Below, piece by piece: positions 45,916-53,105 of a stretch of 64,000 nt of DNA. Each line of letters opens with the position of its first letter. Position 1 is the first letter of the stretch. Origin of the DNA: Promethearchaeota archaeon (GTDB lineage: Archaea; Asgardarchaeota; Lokiarchaeia; Sigyniarchaeales; SOKP01); the NCBI GenBank assembly GCA_019057795.1, contig JAHLWS010000022.1, positions 1 through 64,000 on the forward strand, read 5' to 3'. The translations under genes and the position numbers were made by a program. The notes beneath the pieces are model-generated. The model worked only from the letters and a program-made list of their open reading frames with translations, was not told where the DNA came from and made no database searches.

Positions 45916-47172
45916 ATGAAAACAGATGAGTCTTATTCTGATTATATGTACAATTTTATAGATACAATATGTAAGAAGTTTGGACCAAGATATTCTTGTA
46001 GTGTTGCTGAAAAGAACGCAAATGTTTGGATTAAGGAAGAACTTGATAAATTTTGCGACAAGACTTTTATTGACGAGTTTGAAACGCGACCTGCCATGTA
46101 TCCCCAAGGGTTTATTAAAATTGCAGGAATTTTAGGAGGAATTTCTCCCATTTTCATGATATTTCAATTTCCCCTTCCAATATTATCAGCTGTTTTTGTA
46201 TTTATTGGAATATGGGTCTTGTATTCTGAAATGATGCTGATGAAGGGATGGATATGGCCATTTTTCAAGAAAAAAACTTCAAGCAATGTATTTGGTATTA
46301 TCAAGCCTACTGGAGAGGTAAAATTTCGAATAATATTTGAAGGTCATACGGATAGTGCCAAGGAGATGAATATAGCAAGTTATCCTCCAAAATTAAGCAA
46401 GTGGATTGCCATAATAGGGCTATATTTCTTAGTACATACTATTATCTTTTCTTTATGGAAATTCATCTCGCAAATTATTGGAGAACCCTCAATTATACTA
46501 TACGATTCAGGTATTATCTCTTGGACTATTATTGATCTTGTTTACTTTTTATCACTTATTGCAATTTATCCCTTCTTCATTTGGTTATTAAAAGGGTTTT
46601 TGGGAAAAACAGTAGTATTAGGAGCGAACGATAATTTAGCTGCTACAGCAGTCGCTTTAGCTATAGGCAAATACTTAAACCAAAATAGACTTAGAAATAT
46701 TGAAATCTGGATAGGATCACAAGGAAGTGAGGAAGTTGGAGATAAAGGAGCGGGAGCTTTTGTTGAAAAATACAGCGAACAAGGTATATTAGATAATTCT
46801 TATACAGTAGTTTTGGAATGTTGTGGGGCTGCAGAGGCAATGGCAATTATTGAAAGAGACATGCATAGAGCAATTTACGATAAAGAAATCAATAGCTTAC
46901 TCGATGAGGCCTACAACGCAGCAAAATCAGAAAATCCGGACATTTTGAAGTTAAAAAAAGTGAAACTCAAAATTGGTGCGTGTGATGCGTGCCAATACAT
47001 TCACAAAGGATACAAGGCTTCTGCCATATTTGGAGTAGAAGAACATAAAAATAAAGCAGTTAATTGGCATTCGGTTAAAGATACTCCCGAAAATATTAAT
47101 AAAAAGGTTCTAAAAGATTTTCTCGAAGTCTCTTTAAAATTCATAGAACTTATCGACAAAAAATATAATTAG
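45916..47172 (+). CDS. M28-like zinc peptidase with membrane segments
   Basis: The protein (418 aa from the ATG at 45916; a TTG six bases upstream is less likely) has an N-terminal cap, two hydrophobic segments (about 55-92), and the M28 metallopeptidase core. Metal-ligand stretches are IFEGHTDS (His, Asp), GANDNLAATAVAL (Asp), GSQGSEEVGDKGA (catalytic Glu pair), ERDMH, and a terminal VNWHSVKD histidine. More hydrophobic helices interrupt the core at about 155-235. The family removes N-terminal amino acids. The interrupted core is unusual and resembles membrane-bound M28 members. Confidence 0.75.
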   Translation: MKTDESYSDYMYNFIDTICKKFGPRYSCSVAEKNANVWIKEELDKFCDKTFIDEFETRPAMYPQGFIKIAGILGGISPIFMIFQFPLPILSAVFVFIGIWVLYSEMMLMKGWIWPFFKKKTSSNVFGIIKPTGEVKFRIIFEGHTDSAKEMNIASYPPKLSKWIAIIGLYFLVHTIIFSLWKFISQIIGEPSIILYDSGIISWTIIDLVYFLSLIAIYPFFIWLLKGFLGKTVVLGANDNLAATAVALAIGKYLNQNRLRNIEIWIGSQGSEEVGDKGAGAFVEKYSEQGILDNSYTVVLECCGAAEAMAIIERDMHRAIYDKEINSLLDEAYNAAKSENPDILKLKKVKLKIGACDACQYIHKGYKASAIFGVEEHKNKAVNWHSVKDTPENINKKVLKDFLEVSLKFIELIDKKYN

Positions 47173-47216
47173 ATAAATAAAAAAAAAAGAAAAAACGAAA
47201 ATTTAGGTCTAAATTG

Positions 47217-48659
47217 TTATTTAAATCCTAATTCTCCTAATTTTACTTGGGTTGCTTGGATTTTTTCAGGTGTAAGGTTATAGAATTTCCAAAAGACAAT
47301 TGCGCCGATAAAGATAAATATAGCAGGAATTAATCCTAAGTGAATTTGGATCCCCACTGCTGCTGATGCGGGCTGGATACTTGGATCTCCACCTTCAATA
47401 AACCCAGTTAAAGTATGAACGATAGCGAATGTAAGTGTTTGAGCAATAATTCCTATACGTGCAAAAAACTGGGAAAATCCAACATATATTCCCTCTTCAC
47501 GTTTTCCTGTAATTACAACAGATTCGTCAATTACATCTGACATGACTGGAAAGATCATAAACCAAAATCCTCCAAGGAAGATACCCCATACAAACATCAC
47601 AGCAACAACACCCCAATAACTTGTTAAGAAAAGTAGTGGTAAAGTAGATATTCCTAAACCAACTGCAGAAATTAACATAATCTTCTTGTTATTATTTACT
47701 TTATGAGAATATTTAACCCAAAATGGCGTTGCGACAATCACTCCGACAAGAAAGGAAGCAAATATTAATGTAGCCATAAAATTAACTGTTATGCCTGCCG
47801 GTTGGACTATCACATACGCAACAACATAATGTATGGAATTCTGCATCGTAACAATCTGGGATTGATACAGTGTATATATTACCATATATATCAGGAAGGA
47901 TCTTTGCTTTAATGCTATAACTAAGGACTTAAAAAAGGAATCTCTTTCTGGATTTCTTTCGTAAGTTACCAGATATTTTTCCACAAGATCTTTATCTTCT
48001 CGAAATCCAGGGATTGCCAAAAGCATTCCAAGTAGACATATTAAAGCAACTATTACTCCTTGTACAATAAATGATTGCAAAACTACAACATGGGGGATTT
48101 CTTCACTTGGGTATTTAAAAACTAAAGGAGGTATTAATGCTCCTAATGCTACTCCAATTACACCGATTGGGATATAGATCCCACTAGCGACTCTTCGTTC
48201 TTTAATGGACTGATATTTCTCAGTAAACAGTGCCATAAAGTTTACAAAATAGAGTGAATGAAATGTATCAAATAAACACATTGTAAAAAGCAACCATGCA
48301 AATATAATCCATGCACCAGATACAGGATCTATAACAGGTGGCATATATACAATTATGTAACTGGCACATAAAGGTAGTCCTCCAAGTAACAACCAAGGAA
48401 ATCTCCTACCAATTTTCTTTGTAAATTTAAATGGACGGTTAGTTAAGTATCCAATTAAAGGATCGTTGACCATATTATATAAGGCAAATATAAATGTCGC
48501 TAAAAATATGACCCATACATCTAGACCGATAACAGCTTCGTAATAAAAGAACACTGTGGCCATAAATGCCATATTAATGAATTCTCTTGCCAAGCTACCA
48601 GAACCATAAGATGCCATATTCAATTTGCTATGACGAACTTCTAACTCATCTTCTCCCAT
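47217..48659 (-). CDS. GPH-family sugar/cation symporter, second copy
   Basis: The protein (480 aa from the ATG at 48659; a TTG 12 bases upstream is possible) has about twelve helices and the GPH motif FALYNMVNDPLIGYLTNRP, with the cation-site aspartate, near residues 60-80, and a FPVMSDVIDE loop near 370. The sequence is only distantly related to the other GPH member at 6854-8248. It is a likely sodium- or proton-linked sugar transporter of unknown substrate. The gap after it (48660-48959) has no gene. Confidence 0.82.
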   Translation of the reverse strand: MGEDELEVRHSKLNMASYGSGSLAREFINMAFMATVFFYYEAVIGLDVWVIFLATFIFALYNMVNDPLIGYLTNRPFKFTKKIGRRFPWLLLGGLPLCASYIIVYMPPVIDPVSGAWIIFAWLLFTMCLFDTFHSLYFVNFMALFTEKYQSIKERRVASGIYIPIGVIGVALGALIPPLVFKYPSEEIPHVVVLQSFIVQGVIVALICLLGMLLAIPGFREDKDLVEKYLVTYERNPERDSFFKSLVIALKQRSFLIYMVIYTLYQSQIVTMQNSIHYVVAYVIVQPAGITVNFMATLIFASFLVGVIVATPFWVKYSHKVNNNKKIMLISAVGLGISTLPLLFLTSYWGVVAVMFVWGIFLGGFWFMIFPVMSDVIDESVVITGKREEGIYVGFSQFFARIGIIAQTLTFAIVHTLTGFIEGGDPSIQPASAAVGIQIHLGLIPAIFIFIGAIVFWKFYNLTPEKIQATQVKLGELGFK

Positions 48660-48959
48660 TGTTAATACCAATTTCTTATAATTTTTTAATTTAAAATAAG
48701 TTGTAATTTAACTATTAGATTCTAATGTTTATAAAATTTTTAGTTTTTATAAAATATTCAATATTTTCATACGAATTAATCCATAATCAAGCTTTTGCTC
48801 ATTGTTACAGTTCAAAAAGGATTTATTTTTGTACATTTCAGTTACTAAAATTAGAGATAAACGACTAAAATCCATAAAAAAATAATAGGAAATAACATCA
48901 AAAAAAAAGATAAGATTAAAATTATTTTTATTTATTATGGTTTCTTTTCTAAAAATTCT

Positions 48960-49256
48960 TTGAATGGTAATGTAAGAACATCTCCGACAATAAAAAGTAT
49001 AAAAACTAGCAATAAGAAAATCGATGTTATTAGGAAAAAATACGAGTTAGACGAGTTTATTGAAAATTGTTTAATTTTTGTTCGAATTAAAGATAAAAAA
49101 TTTAAATTTGGATGGTTGTTCCAAGATAAAAATAATTATCAAAAATTATTATTAAAAATTGCGTTTTTTAACATTGACTTGATCGGATTGATTTTTAAAA
49201 CGGTATTAGAGTACGGTAAGGTCTTATTAGGACATAGGCAAAATCGCTCTTTTTAA
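48960..49256 (+). CDS. Doubtful 98-aa protein at the edge of the mobile element
   Basis: The frame starts with TTG, has no ribosome site and gives a Lys-, Ile- and Asn-rich peptide. The segment FIENCLIFVRIKDKKFKF (from 49053) is conserved as FIEKFLIFVRINCKKYKF at 58415, in the second copy of the direct repeat, which implies that some coding sequence once existed. I do not recognise a family, and the gene may be a remnant. Confidence 0.25.
   Translation: MNGNVRTSPTIKSIKTSNKKIDVIRKKYELDEFIENCLIFVRIKDKKFKFGWLFQDKNNYQKLLLKIAFFNIDLIGLIFKTVLEYGKVLLGHRQNRSF
49056..49136 (+). repeat. Direct repeat, left copy (possible element end)
   Basis: Sixty bases from 49056 match 58418-58477 with about 52 of 60 identities; weaker similarity continues to about 49136 and 58499. 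The copies have the same orientation and are 9.36 kb apart, enclosing the integrase and replicase genes. They could be degenerate attachment sites or copies of a decayed gene. Confidence 0.5.
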
Positions 49257-49507
49257 AATAACTTATGTTATTTGAGGATCAGATATGTATTTAGTATGTA
49301 TGGATGAGTTTGAAAAAAAAATTACTCTTTCCTGAACTTAATTTTTTAATTATTTGAGCTTAAATTATTTAAATTCCATTTGCATCTCCTAACAAGTTTA
49401 AACTAGTACGCTTATTTAGTAGAACTCAAATTTGATTGGGATTAGAGAGGTTTTTAATATAAATGTGGTGTCAAAACTACTAAAAATGTACACCAATTAT
49501 TAAGACA

Positions 49508-49660
49508 TTTCCAACTAAAAGGGTTGGAAACGGTTGGAAACCATTAAAAACGACGGGACACCATAGGACAAAAATACTACAAAAAAACCACCAAAACTAC
49601 CACATGTTAACAATTGGTTAATAAAGGGTTAATATATCACTAATCTGTTAGGCACATTCA
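49508..49660 (+). repeat. Short-repeat region at the left edge of the mobile element
   Basis: GTTGGAAA occurs at 49523 and 49533 (10 bases apart, one helical turn) and its complement TTTCCAAC at 49508, giving an inverted repeat plus a direct repeat. Farther on are AC-rich repeats (actac, accacc, actacc) and two GGTTAAT copies near 49616 and 49627. Iteron-like or operator function is possible. The stretch 49257-49699 holds no gene that I can see. Confidence 0.35.
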
Positions 49661-49699
49661 TTTATTAATGTAGAAAAATATTAATTATATAGAAAAAAA

Positions 49700-49834
49700 G
49701 GTGTCATTATAATCTCCAACGAGGACACCACACGAAATTACTTCTCCCTTTATTTGGGTTAGTAGGGCTTCCTTACTCTATTTGCCTTGTGTGGTTCATA
49801 GGAAACTTGGATAGACGCTTGTTCTATTTTCAAG
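49700..49834 (+). ncRNA. Candidate structured RNA or leader
   Basis: Several complementary segments lie in 135 bases. Stem A: GGTGTC (49700-49705) with GACACC (49724-49729). Stem B: nine pairs with one G-U, 49727-49735 with 49787-49795, enclosing two small hairpins (CCC/GGG and AGTAGG/CCTTACT). Stem C: ten pairs with a two-base bulge, 49806-49815 with 49823-49834. Stems A and B overlap by three bases, so they would exclude each other, as in a switch. A 36-codon gene starts 50 bases downstream. No known RNA family is recognised. Confidence 0.35.
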
Positions 49835-49883
49835 ATTAGGAAATATTTTAATAAAAATTAATAAACATAAGGTGAAAAAAATA

Positions 49884-49994
49884 ATGGAAATGACACTTCA
49901 GGAGTTTTTAAGAATAAAATCCGAGAAGATAAAAAAAGCAATTTTGGACGCTATTTTCAGAGAATACGATCAATACGAGGTTGATTATGATTAA
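49884..49994 (+). CDS. 36-aa small protein
   Basis: An ATG at 49884 sits ten bases after AAGGTGA, a good ribosome site, and the 36 codons give an amphipathic, charged peptide (EFLRIKSEKIKKAILDAIF, acidic end). It may be a small DNA- or protein-binding helix. No family is recognised. It is the first gene after the candidate structured RNA. The bases 49995-50171 contain no gene. Confidence 0.4.
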   Translation: MEMTLQEFLRIKSEKIKKAILDAIFREYDQYEVDYD

Positions 49995-50171
49995 TTACCT
50001 GATAAGTTATTGAATAATAAGTATTACAAGAAAAATTAAAAGATATTATACTTTTATTACTAATAACTATTAAATAAGTAATCCAGATAAAAATAATAAG
50101 GAAATTATTAATGTAAGATAATTAGCGATACTTGAATCTGCAGCATCAAATCATAAAAAAACGGCGTTATC

Positions 50172-50387
50172 ATGAAAAGAGAATTTAATATTATTATAGA
50201 ACAGGATGAAGATGGATATTATATTGCAAGTGTTCCTGAATTACCTGGATGCCACACTCAAGCTAAATCACTTGATAAGCTGCATGAGCGAATTATTGAA
50301 GCAATTGAACTATATATCGAAGTAGATAAAAAAAAGCTGGAAAAAACTAGTAAATTTTTCGGAATTCAGAAGGCAGAACAACAGTAA
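50172..50387 (+). CDS. hicB: HicB-like antitoxin
   Basis: The 71-aa protein is a HicB/UPF0150 antitoxin fold: strand EFNIIIEQDEDGYYIASV, the PELPGCHTQAKS motif (residues 20-31), helix DKLHERIIEAIELYIE, and the tail FFGIQKAE found in short archaeal members. HicB blocks the RNA-cleaving toxin HicA. The partner gene next to it is truncated (see the following entry), so this antitoxin is an orphan here. Some short members lack a separate DNA-binding domain, as here. Confidence 0.85.
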   Translation: MKREFNIIIEQDEDGYYIASVPELPGCHTQAKSLDKLHERIIEAIELYIEVDKKKLEKTSKFFGIQKAEQQ

Positions 50388-50485
50388 TTCCTTTTCATAA
50401 AAGTGAAAAAATCGGAAGGGGATTATTACTAAAAATTTTGAAGGATATTAATATTAGTCGAGAGGAATTCCTAGCACTTCTTTAA
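50369..50485 (+). pseudogene. hicA: Truncated HicA toxin
   Basis: In another frame, overlapping the end of hicB, the sequence reads RTTVIPFHKSEKIGRGLLL and then KILKDINISREEFLALL and TAA, which is the C-terminal half of a HicA (YcfA) toxin. The N-terminal half, with its conserved GSH histidine that cuts RNA, is missing, and there is no start codon. A deletion has apparently fused the end of hicB to the middle of hicA. The stretch 50486-50753 has no convincing gene. Confidence 0.75.
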
Positions 50486-50753
50486 CTTTATGATTACTTA
50501 TTAATTGGATCGATTTATCTTTTATCTAAAATAATAATTCAAATTAACAATTTTAAGATAGCAATAATTCATTGAAATTCTTGTTAAATAATATGTCAAT
50601 ATGCATTTAGATAATATAGACATATATCGAATTGATCGTAAAAGAAACGTTTTAATTCGAAAAAGTGATAAGAAAAGTATAACATTTAAATAAGATGATT
50701 GTATTATTTATATTATACAATAAAAACTAATAAAAAAGAGATGACTCAAAAAA

Positions 50754-50966
50754 ATGGTAAAATGTTTGTTAACCTACGAAAGCGACGATAAAGAATGGAT
50801 CGAGTCTTTTGAATACATTAAGAAATACGAAGCTTTAGCCTATATTATTAGGAGAAAAGAAGACGACGGTTCAATTGACGTAGAGATTAACGAAGTTTGT
50901 ACTTCTAAAAAAGACCTCATTAAATTAAGAGATTTTTTGAACGGTTTAAATTTGGAGGGGAATTAA
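50754..50966 (+). CDS. 70-aa protein of unknown function in the mobile element
   Basis: The protein is small, acidic and mixed alpha/beta (VKCLLTYESDDKEWIESFEYI, then helices). No family is recognised. It ends two bases before the start of the ribbon-helix-helix gene, so they are likely co-expressed. GAGGGG near its end is the ribosome site of the next gene. Confidence 0.55.
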   Translation: MVKCLLTYESDDKEWIESFEYIKKYEALAYIIRRKEDDGSIDVEINEVCTSKKDLIKLRDFLNGLNLEGN

Positions 50967-50968
50967 AA

Positions 50969-51490
50969 ATGAGCGCAAAAGTTAAAGTTAGGAAGTTAAA
51001 AGCGCCTGAAGACATACGCAAAAAAATGATTCATATCATGTTATCCGAACGAGAAATGGCCGAACTCGACGAGTTTAGGGAAGGAACTACTCGAACGGAG
51101 TTTATCCGACAAGCTTTAAAAGATAAATACGATAGGATCGAAAACCCTCAATTGTTTATGGGTAATGGCGCTTCCTCAAACAACGATCAAATCTCAGAAT
51201 TTTTGAGCGAAATTAAAACTACCAACGTAGAAACTAAAAAAATGTTAAAAAAATTGGTAAGTTTAAACGAAATTAAAACCATACTAAAAAGCGTTCAAGC
51301 GATGGCAAATAAACCCGAAATCGAGAAGAACGAAAAAATAATTGTAGAATTACTAAGAGAAAAGAAAAAGTTAAAACCTTTAAAAATTATCGAACTTACC
51401 GGGTTAAGAAATAACGAAGTTTACGACGTAATTTCAAACGATTTAATGTTTTCAATTAACATGAATGGCGAGGTAATTTTGAATGAATAA
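50969..51490 (+). CDS. Ribbon-helix-helix regulator with C-terminal winged-helix-like domain
   Basis: The 173-aa protein has an N-terminal ribbon-helix-helix DNA-binding domain (residues 18-55: strand KMIHIMLSEREMAELDEF, then TRTEFIRQALKDKY), a linker with predicted coiled coil (about 75-115), and a C-terminal region like a winged helix (KLKPLKIIELTGLRNNEVYDVI). It overlaps the integrase by 8 bases, so it probably controls or assists integration or excision, as many element-encoded regulators do. Confidence 0.7.
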   Translation: MSAKVKVRKLKAPEDIRKKMIHIMLSEREMAELDEFREGTTRTEFIRQALKDKYDRIENPQLFMGNGASSNNDQISEFLSEIKTTNVETKKMLKKLVSLNEIKTILKSVQAMANKPEIEKNEKIIVELLREKKKLKPLKIIELTGLRNNEVYDVISNDLMFSINMNGEVILNE

Positions 51491-52403
51491 TAAGGAAGAA
51501 TGGCCTTCAAATCGCGAAATTATCGACAATTACTTAAATTATTACAATAAGGGTTCTTACTCCTATAACACGCGAAAATCGAGCTTAAATTATTTTTTTA
51601 ACCAAGAGAATTTTAATTTTAACGGTAAAATTTTCGAGATCAACACTTCAGTTTTGCTCGATTACCATAAGTTTCTAAAAAGCAAGGATATTACGGTCCA
51701 AACGCAAAAAAACAAGTGGAATATTTTATCCTCTTTTCTAAATTACACCATGGAATATTACTATAAATTCGATTTCTTGGTAAAAATACCTAAGAAAACT
51801 ATTAATTGGCGCGGTACTAACGGAAGCGGTAATAAGAAAGTAAAAGATTTGATCGAAAAATCTGACCTGGAAAGATTATTATTGCATTTTAAATTTAGGA
51901 ACACGAAACACTACCTTATCTTTAGGTTGTTTGCCGAAACGGGCATGAGAAAATCTGAATTGCGAAACGTAAAGATTAACGATTTAGATTTGGAAAAGCG
52001 AACGATTAAATCTTTTGGTAAGACCGAAGACGTGGTTTATTATTTTACTAAAGATTTGGCTAAATTTTTGAAGCAATTTATATCAGGACGCAAAAAAGTA
52101 GACGTTAATTCCAATATCCTTTTTCTTACTAAATACTTCAAAAAATACTCCGATAGGAGTTTTAACTTGCTTTTAAAAGAAGCTTGTAATAATTTAGGAA
52201 TAGAATCTCATATTACTTGCCACACTTTTAGATGGACAATAAACACTTATCGAAAATTGATGGGTTGTAGTGGCGAGGATCGTAAAATACTCTTAAATCA
52301 TCACGTTCAAGGCGTAAACGTTCAAAATTATTTAATCTTAGATTACGCGACCTATATTAGCATGTACGATCAATATAATCCTTATACCGAGCTTAAGTAT
52401 TAA
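51483..52403 (+). CDS. int: Tyrosine recombinase / integrase
   Basis: The 306-aa protein has a SAM-like core-binding N-terminal domain (about 1-120) and a catalytic domain with the tyrosine recombinase residues: Arg156 (GMRKSEL), His247 and Arg250 (HTFR), His273 or His274 (LLNHH) and the nucleophile Tyr283 (VQNYLIL). This enzyme cuts and rejoins DNA at attachment sites through a 3'-phosphotyrosine. It marks the region as an integrative element. The gene seems intact and is coupled to the regulator upstream. No tRNA gene is adjacent to suggest the target. Confidence 0.88.
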   Translation: MNNKEEWPSNREIIDNYLNYYNKGSYSYNTRKSSLNYFFNQENFNFNGKIFEINTSVLLDYHKFLKSKDITVQTQKNKWNILSSFLNYTMEYYYKFDFLVKIPKKTINWRGTNGSGNKKVKDLIEKSDLERLLLHFKFRNTKHYLIFRLFAETGMRKSELRNVKINDLDLEKRTIKSFGKTEDVVYYFTKDLAKFLKQFISGRKKVDVNSNILFLTKYFKKYSDRSFNLLLKEACNNLGIESHITCHTFRWTINTYRKLMGCSGEDRKILLNHHVQGVNVQNYLILDYATYISMYDQYNPYTELKY

Positions 52404-52510
52404 CAATTTTTATTCTTTTTTTTAATCTTTTTTTCTATAATTATAATTAAATAAACGTATTATTTAAATATTATAATAAAATCTATTAACCAATTTTTTA
52501 CGTCGATATA

Positions 52511-52640
52511 TTTTACTATTTTAATAGTAAAAAATGTAAGTGTATAATACGCTTCTATTAATTCAATAAAATAGAAGACTATATATATTCAATTTGTTAT
52601 ATTAATGTGAGAATATAGTTCTATTGAATTGTATTCTAAT
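52511..52640 (+). promoter_or_regulatory. Operator-like inverted repeats before the 44-aa regulator
   Basis: The 263 bases before the small RHH gene hold three inverted repeats. One is a perfect 10-bp arm pair, TTTTACTATT and AATAGTAAAA (52511-52532, 2-base centre). The second is CTTCTATT/AATAGAAG (52552-52577). A third, weaker one has AGAATA near 52610 and TATTCT near 52632. The motif TTCTATT with a following AATT recurs. RHH proteins bind such symmetric sites, so self-regulation by the downstream gene is likely. No gene is seen at 52404-52666. Confidence 0.45.
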
Positions 52641-52666
52641 AAAATATAAAAACGAGGTTAGAAAAT

Positions 52667-52801
52667 ATGGAACACGATAAAAATATAGGAATTAACAAAA
52701 AACTTCACATGCGAGTCAAATTAAAAGCAACTAAGGAAGAAAAAACGATTAAAGACTTCGTTAGTGAAGCAATAGAAACAAAATTAGAGGTTGAGGATTA
52801 A
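52667..52801 (+). CDS. 44-aa Arc/CopG-like DNA-binding protein
   Basis: This short frame starts at an ATG eleven bases after ACGAGG. It encodes KKLHMRVKLKATKEEKTI and then KDFVSEAIETKLEV, the strand-helix-helix pattern of a minimal ribbon-helix-helix protein, the size of plasmid copy-number regulators (CopG). It probably dimerises on the inverted repeats just upstream and controls the replication operon that follows. Its stop is directly followed by the start of the next gene. Confidence 0.6.
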   Translation: MEHDKNIGINKKLHMRVKLKATKEEKTIKDFVSEAIETKLEVED

Positions 52802-52966
52802 ATGGCAATAAGCAACCTTAACCTAACAAACCAAAATCTAACTACAATTAAAAGATTGATGTATTCGCGTTTAGATACGCTATTCCAGAAAATAAATAAT
52901 GGAGATGGTACGAATTCTGAAAATAAAAGTAAACTTGGTAACTCCGAACCCCAGGAAGAAGAGTAG
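52802..52966 (+). CDS. 54-aa small protein in replication operon
   Basis: The ATG follows the stop of the preceding gene with no gap. The peptide has an N-terminal helix-like part (TTIKRLMYSRLDTLFQKI) and a polar acidic tail (NSEPQEEE). No family is recognised. Tight packing suggests translation coupling with the RHH protein. Confidence 0.45.
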   Translation: MAISNLNLTNQNLTTIKRLMYSRLDTLFQKINNGDGTNSENKSKLGNSEPQEEE

Positions 52967-53105
52967 AAAAAAAGGATCATATTCGCTTTATCCGGGCTTA
53001 TTAGATTCTTTTTTTCTATTTAATAGAATATCTTACGAATTTTTAAATCTTACCATTTTAAAGGGTTTTTGCGATAAAAATCAAAAGAGGTCGATCGCAA
53101 AATGA
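52899..53105 (+). CDS. Possible 68-aa or shorter protein overlapping the primase start
   Basis: This frame overlaps the end of the 54-aa gene in a different frame and ends with ATGA shared with the primase start (53102-53105). The tail GFCDKNQKRSIAK is basic. Stop-start overlap is common in this element and speaks for it; the unusual composition and overlapping start speak against it. The true start, if any, is unclear. Confidence 0.25.
   Translation: MEMVRILKIKVNLVTPNPRKKSRKKGSYSLYPGLLDSFFLFNRISYEFLNLTILKGFCDKNQKRSIAK

Noticed and set aside
49495..49660. A CRISPR array in the short-repeat stretch
   Set aside because: Repeats are under 12 bases, unevenly spaced, and no spacers of constant length are present.
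49701..49840. A tRNA gene in the hairpin-rich segment
   Set aside because: No cloverleaf with T-loop GTTC motif and acceptor stem could be fitted.
50601..50693. A 30-codon frame between hicA and the 70-aa gene
   Set aside because: It has no ribosome site and no clear protein-like pattern.
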